DNA of 30,000 nt from Hyaloperonospora brassicae (Eukaryota; Oomycota; Peronosporomycetes; Peronosporales; Peronosporaceae). The position numbers and the translations under genes were made by a program. The stretch spans positions 7,501 through 37,500 of the forward strand of contig CANTFL010000816.1 in NCBI GenBank assembly GCA_947650285.1, written 5' to 3'. Shown here piece after piece: positions 10,801 through 20,412 of the stretch. Position 1 is the first letter of the stretch. Each line of letters begins with the position of its first letter. Below the pieces are notes generated by a model. That model did not search any database, was not told where the DNA came from, and saw only the letters and a list, made by a program, of their open reading frames with translations.

Positions 10801-11859
10801 TGGTACGCTGCCTTGCAAACTTGGCAGAGGCTTCGTGAATCGTCCCACCATACAACACCGTTAGACCCGTTCCTCTTTGATGCGCCTTTGTGGCGCAATA
10901 CGTACCACCGGGTCGGTGTACTCGGTCGGCTTTTAAAAGACTCTTTCACTTTGGTGCTCCACTTCCGTGACCTCGGCTACATCCCGTTTCGTGAGTTTGT
11001 ACGCTGTCATGGAAAACTTCCTGACAGGGGCCTTTGTCTGGATCTTCTGGTCGGTGAGCTTTTTGCCAGCCCTCGCCTACGTTCACTGGCGGTTTCGCAC
11101 TTCTTGTAAAAGTTAGATGCTTAGGGTCTCTCCTCTGCTGGGTTCAGCAGAGGCCATCTCTTCCTCCTCTGCTCTGTGGTGCCTCTCATGGCTGGTCTTA
11201 TTAAGGGGTCGGGTTTGTAGCCCTTAGTAATTGTCTCCTCTATCGTATGCTTCACTGTTTTACGCCCATTGCAATTATGACGAAAGCTGCCAAGGAGGTT
11301 CCACTCGCCCCGAATTGGGCGTCGCTCTATAAGTTAATGATCTCCCTGGACCGCCAAATTCTCCCGGTTCTGAGCGACCTAAATTTTCGACTTCAACACA
11401 ATGCTCTCGGGGTTCGTCGCAAGCATTCGTATCATACCTCGGACGTGCATCACCCTCATGGTTGTGAGTCGGTCGAGTCGACCAAACATTAATTTTGAGA
11501 TTGCCCTGTCGCCACACCCGTGTGGGCCCCCTTCTTGCTCCTCTCGTTTCGGTTACCGCCGTAATCGTGGATTGGCCTCAGGTCCTATACTTGCAAGACC
11601 TTTAATTTACACCTCTGGCTCTCCAGGAATTCGAACACCACAACTTATTGCTGGTCTTAATGTGCTGCGGTGTGATATGCTGTACTCGATCTGGCTCCAT
11701 CGTGACGATCGGATCTACCAGTCCCAACCGTCATCTTTGCTCGTGGCGCTGAGAAAAGCTACGACTTACGTACGGATCACCATGGCCCGGATGGATTCCA
11801 ATGCATATGACAACCCTCTTCCCGTGCAGATCTGTCGCTCATTTTACCAGCAGGTGTGA
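7864..11859 (+). pseudogene. LINE copy 1 ORF2 (endonuclease-reverse transcriptase), broken
   Basis: The exonuclease-endonuclease-phosphatase (APE) domain spans about 7870-8620. It has FVNINGIN (about 7892-7915), LQETK with its catalytic Glu (7967-7981) and GDFN (8337-8348), but the final Asp-His is TNH (8592-8600), so the Asp is lost. Reverse transcriptase motifs follow: DPDEMAEIHRRYW (about 9123-9160), NYRPITLLNHDAKLG (about 9523-9567), LDFVKAF (about 9731-9753), GVGQGDP (9902-9922) and FADD (10054-10065). After the thumb come GGLGLPD (about 10567), HPHGCESVEST (about 11448-11482, a Cys/His knuckle) and a tail ending RDDRIYQ. The final TGA is at 11857-11859. Frame changes and stops (TAG 7990, TGA 8206-8208 region, TAG 9381 region) are scattered throughout. 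In life this protein nicks the target and copies element RNA. Confidence 0.9.
11132..11153. repeat. Perfect 9-bp stem-loop in LINE copy 1
   Basis: CCTCTGCTG (11132-11140), loop GGTT, and CAGCAGAGG (11145-11153) form a perfect 9-bp stem. It lies inside the decayed C-terminal coding region of ORF2, has no counterpart that I noticed in copies 2 or 3, and is followed by TCC/TCT-rich sequence. No function is claimed. Confidence 0.6.
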
Positions 11860-12440
11860 GGGATGCTCCAGTTCTTCCTATTGTCCGGTTATTTCTTCTG
11901 GTCGACGGATGGGCTCGGTCTAACGGCGTGCGGTAGGTTCTGCCTCTGCTCCGACCTGCATCCACAGGCCTGAGTGCTGGGTATATGTCCAATTCGGTCT
12001 TTTTCTCCATTCTCTTCGCTCAGCCCCGGGTCTTTTCGGATGCTTTACGTCTCAAGTGCTCCCATGCACGGCTTCTGACCCTCGTGCGAGCTTTCAGCTC
12101 GAGTTTTTTCGTTTGGATGGCGAGATTGCGGCATATTAGACCATTCTCCACGTGTTCTAAGGCTATGTTTATAGCGGAAATACGTCAGAGTTGTCTGCTT
12201 CTTGCTTTTTGCTCCGCTGACAATTGCCGCCGACGAGCTTAGAGTTTGGGTTTGATTTTTCGATTGCCGACTTATACTTGCACTACTGTTCTATGCATTA
12301 AGCGGCGCCTCCGGTATCCCTACGCCCCGCTAAGTCTGCTTACACTCTTCGCCAGCTTTGTCGTATGCTTCTTGCTTGATAACCAGCAGCCCCAGAGCGG
12401 CGTGGTTTATGTCCTTATGGGCGGGACACTGGCATTGGAG
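11860..12440. other. Convergent 3' intergenic region, unit 1
   Basis: This gap separates the ORF2 stop (11859) from the antisense AWS-SET stop (12441). It is pyrimidine-rich on the plus strand and presumably holds both 3' UTRs. I see no open frame with recognisable content and no clear polyadenylation signal. The equivalent gaps are 458 bp in unit 2 and 686 bp in unit 3. Confidence 0.5.
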
Positions 12441-13275
12441 CTACAACGGTTCCCCCGTACACCCGGTATAGTCCGCGGTTATTTCTTCGCCGGTCTTGAT
12501 GGCCTTCTTCGACACGAGAGAGACGATAATCCTGCGACGGCTCCGCACTTCCGCGTGCTCCGTGTTCGAGTTACACGTGTGCGCTATAAACCGGGCCTTA
12601 GAGCTTCTTTTGCTCCGCACTCACGTATACACGCCGGCCCCCGCGTCCCGCTGCTTCAGCTGGATAGTGTACGCTGCCTTTGGTTGTGGATGAAGCAAAT
12701 ACGTTCCCCATACTGGCACACCACCACCCCAGCGGCGATTGGACGGGACGCGAACACGCCTACCCCTTGGCGCGTGACCCTCAAATGCAGACGACACGTC
12801 CGGAACCGGTTCTGGAATCGAACCTCCCCCAGGGTGCATAATTCTTCTTCACAGACTTGGTACTCTACGGCGTTCGCACAGTCCGTGATGTCGCAGACGT
12901 CTTAACAGCCGCACTTTGATTGCCTTGCCCCTTTATTGTCGAAGGAAATCTGCTCAGGGTTCAACATCGTGTATGACAGCTACAAGTCCGTGGGCTATGG
13001 CACCTGCTGTCCCTGTGAAACGTTGTCCATCAGCCATTGCCGAGTCTTCGGCTCGGCCTCCTCCTTATCGTCATCCTGGGTGAGGTCGATCTCACCTAGC
13101 TCGTCTCCGCCATCCTCAGCCACGCAATTCCACCCGATGCTGTCGTCACGCTCCATTCCTCGTTCATCTTCTTCATCCCCCGCCTGGCCAGCGTCTTATA
13201 GTAAGGGGCTAATACCATTCACCTCCCCGATGATACTGCGGCCGCTCAGATTCAGCTTCTTCCGATGATGCCTCT
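12441..13275 (-). pseudogene. AWS-SET histone methyltransferase-like gene, copy 1, broken
   Basis: Read on the minus strand from about 13270: a KLNLSGRS segment, an acidic stretch, [13 protein letters not shown] (SUMO-interaction-like, about 13095-13057), RQWLMDN, MLNPEQISFDN, a Cys-rich AWS domain (about 12915-12800) and a SET domain (about 12780-12441) ending YTGCTGEPL then TAG. AWS and SET stay in one frame here, including RVTRQGVGVFASRP, unlike copies 2 and 3. SET motifs are GVGVFA, AHTCNSNT, GEEITADY. One AWS Cys is replaced (VRFQNRF). Lesions: TAG and TAA stops between RQWL and AWS, and frameshifts near 12700 and 12610. AWS-SET enzymes (SETD2, ASH1, NSD families) methylate histone lysines using AdoMet; activity here is not supported. 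It is convergent with LINE copy 1. Confidence 0.82.
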
Positions 13276-13300
13276 TCTCTTTGGTCCGTCTCACCCCAAG

Positions 13301-13729
13301 TGTAGCAAAGCTACACAGCTCCTTAAGTCAGAGGAAGACTTACTGCTCAATGAGCAACTTTGATTTAACGAACCCGACTCAAAGAGTCAATATCTTAACT
13401 AGCAACTTAGGTTCTACGAATCCGACTCAGAGAGTCAAAAAGATAAGAGAGCCTATGGTCCCTGTTCCGGGGGGGACCAAACGATTCAAGAGACTCACAG
13501 CACAGAGTGCTCAAGAGCAGCTACCTTTACAGGCGTTGCTATCTCTTCCGATCAAGGACGCCTCGCAAGGCACGTGTCTTATGTTGATCAAAACGGAAAC
13601 TGAAATTTATTTCTTCTTTTAATCTAAAAGAACACCATAGAAGAACGTAATATATCTACTCGCTAATGTCCTAAATAAACCTATTAAAAGATCTCGTAAT
13701 CAATAGTTGACAGACATCAGTCTTCAACA
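13301..13729. mobile_element. AT-richer insert with TG...CA ends, possible solo LTR
   Basis: This stretch is visibly richer in A/T than its flanks. It starts with TGTAGCAAAGCTACA (itself a 6-bp inverted repeat around AAA) and ends CAACA, so TG...CA ends fit an LTR of about 429 bp. It interrupts the upstream part of AWS-SET copy 1, and no equivalent is seen in copies 2 or 3. Against the call: the 5-bp flanks (CCAAG and ATTGA) are not a target-site duplication, and no primer-binding site or internal retrotransposon domain is present. The plus-strand frame at 13281-13622 (113 codons) matches nothing that I recognise. Confidence 0.35.
13353..13448 (+). repeat. 48-bp diverged tandem duplication
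   Basis: AGCAACTT recurs at 13353 and 13401, and the following sequence matches with moderate divergence (AACCCGACTCAAAGAGTCAA versus AATCCGACTCAGAGAGTCAA). The period of 48 bp equals 16 codons, so in the plus-strand frame from 13281 both units encode TNPTQRV. Inside each unit the GACTCnnAGAGTC portion is a small palindrome. Confidence 0.75.
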
Positions 13730-13733
13730 ATTG
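13701..13733. repeat. Stem-loop at right edge of the AT-rich insert
   Basis: CAATAGTTGACAGAC (13701-13715), loop ATCA, then GTCTTCAACAATTG (13720-13733) can fold into a nearly perfect hairpin with one bulge and one mismatch. It overlaps the proposed right end of the insert, so it could be a terminal structure of that element. Confidence 0.6.
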
Positions 13734-13898
13734 ATACTTGTCTTCTACTATTACTTTAAAGGGGATCCCATCCCTTGTGTGTACCACACCTATTGTCGAC
13801 TACCAGTTGACGTGTAACCCCGTTACGCCAAGGCAATCCCTCTCTCGCTTAGCCTTCTTTAGGTGCTCCAATCGCTTCTGTACCCCGCTCGAGTTGGG

Positions 13899-14177
13899 TT
13901 ACCCTTCGCGGTCCCTCTGCAGGCGACCGTTGTTTCGCCGCCATATCCATAGCAGGCATGACTGAGCGTGCACGGCGGCACCGAAAGCTGCGTCGCTCGG
14001 GAAGTCTCCCTGAACCGGCTTCGGTGGGAGTTTGTCGGCCGGTGGTGACCCTACCTCTGGACAGTACTGCGCGTGCATCTCGTCCTTTTTGCTACTGGTA
14101 GGTGTTTTCGCCCTGCTGTCTCGGACTTGGGCTGGTTGGTTGTCGTTTAACCGGCCTGGCCTCTCTCGTCCACTCAT
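13899..14177 (-). CDS. Possible N-terminal exon or fragment of AWS-SET copy 1 (hypothetical)
   Basis: This 92-codon frame starts at ATG 14177 in the context GCCACCATGAG, close to an ideal eukaryotic initiation context. It is rich in Arg, Lys and Pro (for example [12 protein letters not shown] and [13 protein letters not shown]). It has no recognisable domain or membrane segment. It lies upstream of, and in the same direction as, the AWS-SET fragment at 12441-13275, separated from it by the AT-rich insert, so it may be that gene's N-terminus. I could not see matching residues in copies 2 or 3. An unrelated small gene or a chance frame is also possible. Confidence 0.35.
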   Translation of the reverse strand: MSGRERPGRLNDNQPAQVRDSRAKTPTSSKKDEMHAQYCPEVGSPPADKLPPKPVQGDFPSDAAFGAAVHAQSCLLWIWRRNNGRLQRDREG

Positions 14178-14224
14178 GGTGGCGTGTTATCCTTGGCTAC
14201 TTCTCCCCGTTGTTTATGACCTTT

Positions 14225-14300
14225 TTTAGGATCTTTTTATACATTTCCTAAACCTTGCATAATTTATTTTTTTATATGACTTGCCTAGCAGTTCCAAAGG
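14225..14300 (+). promoter_or_regulatory. T-run motif at the LINE copy 2 5' edge (putative promoter, shared with divergent SET gene)
   Basis: GCATAATTTATTTTTTTATATGACTTGCC-like sequence (about 14258-14287) precedes the LINE leader and has a close match before copy 3. The ORF1 ATG (14511) and the divergent ATG (14177) lie 333 bp apart around it. This could be a bidirectional promoter; that is inference from position and conservation. Confidence 0.35.
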
Positions 14301-14510
14301 TTCCTCGTCGTGCGCAAGTGTCCAGCAAACTGCACCCCGTTTATTCGTCTCTACCACCCTCGCCGTGCCGCCTTTCCGTCGTTCGTCACCTCGTCAGATT
14401 TTTCGGTTCCGTCTTCCGTGAGTCTTAGCGCCTAACCAGTTTCGACAACTCGATTGTGGACTTGCTCTTACCTCATCGTCACCTCGTCACCATTTCTGCC
14501 TCTCCCGCCA

Positions 14511-16426
14511 TGCCATATGGACAGAACCCGCCCACCAGCTCATTCGCCCTCCGCCATGGCTATCTCTTCGTCCGATCGTCGCCCCGGCCGGTCCTCTCCC
14601 ACCCATCCAGACCGTCGATCCGGTCGTGCCGCTCCCTCTGCCGCGCAGCCGGCTCGCCGCGTCGACCGATACGTTCCTGCGGACTCGCTCTTTCAGGAGT
14701 TGGAAGAGGCTGCCATCAACCAGGCGCTTGCCTCGGTGCTATCGAGACGCGCGACGTCCAACGTGCGCTTGTCCCTGTCTCGACAAAGTCAAAGCACTTA
14801 TTCCCTGCGGTGCGGTGGCGGCGTCCTCGCAGCTTGACGAGATCATGCTCTCCATCCACATGGAGTACCATACTGCTCTCTGCAAGGATTCCCTTCCTAC
14901 CCTGTGCGAATTCATCCGCATCTTGTCGAAGATAATTTGCTTCATCTGCACCTCCCGGGATGTTGCCGTCAAGATGGGCGGCTCGACGGTGCGTATGTTT
15001 GGCACCTCGCACGTCATTAAGAGATTCAGCCTCTACGAGCGGCTATACACGCTCAACCTGAATCGCATCCCCTCTGACCTCGACGATGACGCCATTTTTG
15101 ACTATTTCTCCGACCTGGGCCTGTACGTGCTCATTACGGCGACTCACCAGGTCGGTGGGATGATCTCGCGCGACCGCACCATTTGGTGCACTATCTAGGA
15201 GTTCCCGGCTGCGCTGCTGCTCCCGGATGGTACCGCTGTCCGCGAACCATTATTGACGGGTTCGACGACCCGGTATTTGTCCACCACAAGCAACGCTCTC
15301 TCAACACGAAGCATCCCTCGCTCGTCGCGCATGACCTGGATCGCCGTGCCGCGGCGGATGCCTGCCACGCTGCGTCTATTGAGCAACGGGAGGCCGATCA
15401 AGTGGCTAGTGCTTCTGTCAGTGCTGGCTCACCGTCGGGTGCTTTGGCGGGCTCGTCAACGTCGGCCGTACCACCTGACGATGTCCGACTTGATTTGACC
15501 AGGCCCGAGCCGTCTTCTTCCTTGCTCGAGTGGACGGCATTCACACGGCCTATTCATTCCACTCATGCCGATTCCCGTCCGCCACATCGGGCGATCGGCT
15601 GCGACGCCACTTTGACGGGCGATGGCAGTATGATTTTCGGTATACCTGCCCCTCCTACCGAGTTTGAGTTGGCTTTTGCCGAAGATTGTGCGGACGTCGA
15701 CATCGATGTCTTTCTCGACGGTTCCTCCACTGTTGCATAGGTGGTACCGTCCGTCGCGGTGGGCCAATTTATCGAAGCAAGCTCCTTGCTGACTGTCAAC
15801 CGCACTGAGATGAAGCGCTCTCGCTTTTGTCATCTGGCGGTTGCTGCTCGAGCTGACTTCCTCTCTTCCTGTGACCCTGAATCCAAACTCGCATCTATCA
15901 CGCCTTAACTTCCAGTCATCGCTCCTGCGCTCCACGACATTAAAGATGCTTCATCGAGGGTTTTAGTGGAGTACGCTGTGCTGCGGGCTTACAGCGCCTT
16001 GCCGGCTTCGTCCCACACCGCCTCCCGTCAGTTTGCTCCCCGCCTTTAGGTCGACTTCCTCGACGCTAGTCCAAGTGCGGGGGTCATTCTATCTCGGGTG
16101 CACCCCACTCTGCCCGGCAGGGAGCTCGATCAATCATATGCGGCGGTCGACATCATTTTCCGTACGCAAGCCGCCGCATGTACAACGACCCGTTAAAAAA
16201 TGCTGCGGTCACTGGCATCCTGGATCCTGACTGCCTCCCATTTTTCGAGTTTCTCCTGTGGTCGGATACCGTCCTTCACGCTCTCTGTCACTCCGACTTC
16301 TCGGACGCGTTTGGTGAAGGCCTCCCTCATCACGTCGACTCCTCGATCGCTCTAGTCTGCGCTTCGTCCGAAGACGACATGGACTCCGACGCGGATTCCG
16401 ATTCCTCGGCTGTCCACGCTCTCTAA
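14511..16426 (+). pseudogene. LINE copy 2 ORF1 (Gag-like), broken
   Basis: The start at ATG 14511 (MPYGQNPP) matches copy 3 (MPFGQPP). An internal in-frame ATG at about 14550 opens the frame that reaches VDRYVPADSLFQELEEAA. Frameshifts near 14740 and 14790 pass through TRDVQRALV to IPCGAVAASSQLDEIMLSI. The RRM-like stretch is about 15040-15290 (LYTLNLNRIPSDLDDD, then RDRTIW), interrupted by TAG at 15196 where copy 1 has CAG, and by a frameshift near 15245. From there one frame runs to about 16180 through FVHHKQRSLNTKHPS, FGIPAPPTEFELAFAEDC and MKRSRF, with stops near 15738, 15906 and 16048. The last frame (from 16178) ends DSDADSDSSAVHAL then TAA at 16424. It shows that ORF1 was one continuous protein of roughly 640 residues. 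Confidence 0.82.
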
Positions 16427-19400
16427 TTTACCTTGGTCGCTGACCGGCATGTCCTTCAACATCAACGGACTTAACGCGCCATCAAAATATCTATTCGCTC
16501 AACTTTTATTCGGCTTACACAGTTATCGCTCTCCAGAAAATCAAGTTTCGCTCTTGGAACACGGTCAAGATGGCTGATTATTTCCTTCACTGCGTAAATT
16601 CGCGGGCAACTTCCTTTTGGTCTCAACACGATGCCTCGGACTACACTGGTCGTCGCGGCAGGGATGGTGTTGGTTTGGTGTTCCACGGTGATCACCCGTT
16701 CGACTCATTACTCGACGTCACGTCGGACTTTTTTACTGACGTGGTCTCCTCCGCCAATCGGTACCTCGTCGTGAAGCGACGCTCGGTTCGTTGCGCCTGT
16801 TCTTTCACGTCATTTACGCTCCGGCTTCGGGCTCGGCTCGTGGGGCTATCTTGGCCTCCCTCCCCCATTCGTTTCCTAATGGATGTCATCACTTCGCGTT
16901 TGGTGACTTCAACGTTCCTCTCGAACCTTCGCTCGATGAGTTGGTGTCGACCCGCTCGTCGGCCGGCCGTCCTGGATTGCTCGACTGGCAGCTTCGTCTT
17001 GGAGTTATTAGGGCGTTGCGGGCTACTCATCAAACGATGCGGGACTTCACCGGTACCGGCCGACGTAACCGCCTGGATTATGGCTTTGCTTCGCCCGATC
17101 TGCTGGAAGAATTTTTGGTCTCCATTTCGCATGTGTCCGGCAAGGTCTGGCATAATGCTGACCATCTTTCAATCTCTTTCACGCTTCAATCTCCGTTTCA
17201 ACCCCAGCGCTCCCGACTCCCGTGGAAGTGTCCGGCGTGGATTATTAAGCATCCTGTGGTTATTTCCGTCTTGGAATTCACCCTGGACGACCTGCGGGAC
17301 CGTCTGCGCTGTGATATTAACTCGAATCCGGGCGCCATTTTCGATGAACATAAGTGCTCCGACGCTATCTTCCTTCGCCAAATGTTTCATGAACTCAAGA
17401 ATGCCGACGTGGAGGAAGAACGTCATCTCACGCGGGCCATCCATGATGCTAATCAGCTTCATGCTGTCACCGGGTCGGCATCGTCTGCTACCTCGCTCCG
17501 TCAGGCTCGAGATTGATTACAGGCCCAGAAGACTTGGTTTTTGGCCCGTTGTGAGGCTGCGAAGTTCGACCGCGACGTTAGTGACGGTGAACATGGCTCG
17601 TTCTATTTCTTCCGACCGCCAGCTCCAGTGGACTTCCGGGTGTCAATTCCTAGCGCCCTCCTTCCGGACGGGACGTCGACCACTGACCCCGTCGAAATGG
17701 CATACCTTCACCGGGGGTATTGAGGATCGCTGTATTGCAGCCCCTCTCGCGATCTGGTCTCTGCACTCCCGCCGCCGTGCTTCCAACCTTCAAAACTTTT
17801 GCGCCTTCTTGAGCACACTACGAATCGGCTCCCCGTCGGTGCCCGTCATCTGCTCGACGCATCGATGACGGCGCATGATTTTTCGGGCAATCAGGACGTC
17901 CATTAAAGGCCGGTCCAGCGGCCTAGATGGCTTGCCCATGGAGTACTATTAGCTTTCGCCTCATAAATGGGCACAGGTTTTTGAACTCAATTGCGACAAC
18001 CAGCTTCATCTTGGCCGCATGAAAAAGTTTTAACGCCGCGCCTCCATCTCGCTGCTATACAAGAAAGGCCACCGCAGTGACCCCAGTAATTACCGCCCTA
18101 TCACCCTGCTCAACCATGATGCCAAACTGGGACCAAAATTTTTGGCACCGACTTCGCGGGGTTCTTCCTCTTCTCTTACACAAAGAACAAACAGGCTTTA
18201 TCACCGGGCGGTCCATCCGCCATTCGCTCCTTCGGTTCCAAGATCTTTAAGACGTCTGTTCTTCGTCGGGCATGACCCGTGCCGGTGCGGTCCTCCTCAA
18301 TTTTGCTTAAGCATTCGACAGTGTTTTATGGCCTGCCCTCAGCCTGATTCTCCGGCACATGGGGTTCGGTTATTCTTTTCGGCACGCTGTCAAGACATTT
18401 TACTCTGAAACTCTGGTTACAGTCCTAGTCAATAGCACGGCGAGCCGCTTTTTGAGCTCTGGTGTGGGGTGGTTCAGGGTGACCCGCTCTCGCCTGCTCC
18501 TTCGTTCTCTTCATTGAACCGATGTTAAATTACCTCCGCTCCACAACCGGCGGCCTGGGAATTCATGTGCCGGCGGATCCGGACACCCACCATATTCTGG
18601 ATTTTGCTGATAATTGCACGGGCGTCCTTACTGACATCTCTGATGCTCCCCGCTTCGTTCAGACACTTCAGAACTATGCAGGTGCGGCGGGCCTTTCGCT
18701 TAATGTCTCTAAGACTATGAACTCGTCCATTTACTGCGTGCGACCCTGGTCTCCGGCGCACCTCCAGGATCTCGACTTTTCAGTAGTGGGGGATGACAAG
18801 AAGACTATCTTGATAGACGTCTCAAAAAGCCCACGTCTGCCTGAAAGCCACCGCTACGATCGATTATCCCCCTCATAGTCACCCGTTGTCGATTGTGACG
18901 TTACCGATCCCGCACCTTCAGGGGCCGTGCGGTTATCATTCGTACCATTGTTCTCCCAATGTTATGGCATACGGCTGCTGTCTCGCCCATGCCGGCAAGA
19001 GTGGCGTCTCAAGTCATTTCTCTTTGCAAGTCATTTCTGTTCAAGCGGGACATTTTGGCGTCAGCTCCGGTGCGGGGGCCTATGGCCGAAGAGTGGCTAT
19101 CCTTGCCTACCTCCCGTGGTGGCCTCGGCCTACCTTATATTGCTTTCTTTGCGCAGACTTCTCAGCTGTGCTCTCTGCGGGACGCTGTGGCGTCAGCCAA
19201 GTATAGTGTTCGGGCGTTGCGATGGTGCGCGCCGCGTCCAGCCTTATTTTGCTCCGTTCTCGGCCCATCCGGATCTGGATCGACATGCTCTATTGCCTGT
19301 TACCCAAATCAATTGCAGCCCCTCTTCGCCGGGCGATCTTGGATCGGTTTTGGAACTATACTTTTCAAAAATGGCATCGTTTACGGGACTCGTCTCACCA

Positions 19401-20412
19401 CAATACGACGCACGATCGTTCTATTATGGACGTCCCTCTATGGCGAAACTACCGTTACCGCGTTGGTATGCTGCGACGACTTTTTGAAGACTCCTCTTCT
19501 CTCGCGCGGCGTTTTCTCGACTTGGGTTTCGTCCGGCCCCGTGATTTTATTACGCAACATGGTCGGATGCCGGACACCCAGCTTTGTCTCTCGATTTTGG
19601 AGAGCGTGGGATTCAGGAGCCCGCGATTCCGGTCACTCGCGTGCTCCATCTTTCTCGGAAAACTTTATGGCTGGGACTTCGTCTGTGTTTCGCCGCTTTT
19701 CGGCCCGCTTCTTCCACCTCTCGTAGCCAGCGCGTCTCACGGGTGGTCTTTTCAGCGGGTTGACTTCGGGCGTCTCGCGAATCATTGTCTCTTTCGGATG
19801 CTCCATGTTCTGTCGCCTCTATTTCGCAGGACCTATGTCTCCCCACGACCCCCAGTCGCCCCGAATTGGGCCGCTCTTTGGAAGCTCGAGATTTTTCTAG
19901 ATTGCTGTATTCTCTTCGTTCTGGGTGACTTGAAGTTTCGTCTGCAACACAATGCGTTGGGTGCTCGGCGCAAACATGCGTACAACACGGGAGACGTGCT
20001 GTGTCCTCATGGGTGACCTGATGTCGAAAGTACCCGGCCTCTCTTCTAAGACTGCTCCATCGCTCGGAGCCTGTGGAACGTTGTTATCACACCTCTCTCC
20101 CCATTGGTGGATGGTGTTATCTCATGGGCGAATGTGTTGTACCTCCACGATCTCCATTTCACCGCGGCTAGGCTTCTCGATTACACTCATCACATTTTGT
20201 TGGTTGTGTTCAGCGTGTTTAACTGTGCCGTCTTGTACCCTCTCTGGCTGCGCCGCAATGACCGGATTTATCAGTAAATTATTTCTTCACCCCAAGTACC
20301 TCTTTGTGAGGCGGTGGCATACCTTCGACTTGCCCTGTCGCGTCTGGCCCTCAATTCTCATGACATTCTTCGGCTGGCGTGCCTCTGTCGTCACCTCCTG
20401 CCGCGAGTGTAG
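16427..20412 (+). pseudogene. LINE copy 2 ORF2 (endonuclease-reverse transcriptase), broken
   Basis: ATG 16449 (MSFNINGLNAP) is the first Met of the overlapping frame. The endonuclease (16449-17180) keeps GDFN (16902-16913) and the terminal Asp-His (ADH, 17157-17165), but the QETK motif reads QKIK (16534-16545), losing the catalytic Glu. RLDYGFASPDLL (about 17071-17105) matches the domain's substrate-loop region. Reverse transcriptase: YLHRGY (about 17703), NYRPITLLNHDAKLG (18088-18132), LNFA-stop-AFD at motif A (18295-18318) and FADN at motif C (18602-18613). Further on are GGLGLP (about 19117) and a knuckle CPHG-stop-PDVEST (about 20000-20035) whose second Cys became TGA. The tail WLRRNDRIYQ (about 20243-20272) is followed by a final TAG at 20410-20412. 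Catalytically dead several times over. Confidence 0.9.

Larger units (their letters stand above)
5268..12240 (+). mobile_element. Non-LTR (LINE) retrotransposon, copy 1, degenerate
   Basis: This is the first of three diverged LINE copies in the same orientation. In order it has a leader (disrupted by the palindrome), ORF1 (5741-7863), ORF2 (about 7864-11859) with endonuclease, reverse transcriptase and Cys/His knuckle, and a 3' region. The 5' edge is set by homology of the TTGCCCTCCAATTCCGAA block to copies 2 and 3. The 3' edge is uncertain: I see no clear poly(A) tail or target-site duplication. An apurinic-type endonuclease, no RNase H domain that I can recognise, and a C-terminal zinc-knuckle point to an L1/Tx1-like group, by general resemblance only. 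Many stops and frameshifts make it inactive. Confidence 0.9.

Noticed and set aside
12246..12905. 219-codon plus-strand frame
   Set aside because: It is the complement of the AWS-SET domain, whose conserved Cys, His and Tyr motifs are on the minus strand.
13281..13622. 113-codon frame as a protein gene
   Set aside because: No recognisable domain, it spans the edge of the AT-rich insert, and its only internal pattern is a 48-bp duplication.
15456..15935. Minus-strand frames antisense to the LINEs (also 16692-17165, 14716-15012, 23828-24211)
   Set aside because: They lie opposite conserved ORF1/ORF2 domains, have low-complexity Arg-rich content and are not conserved between copies.
16570..17868. 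Longest single open frame (432 codons), plus strand
   Set aside because: Only its first part (to about 16770) is the true endonuclease frame; after a frameshift the conserved residues continue in the frame of 16791-17723, so most of it is a shadow.
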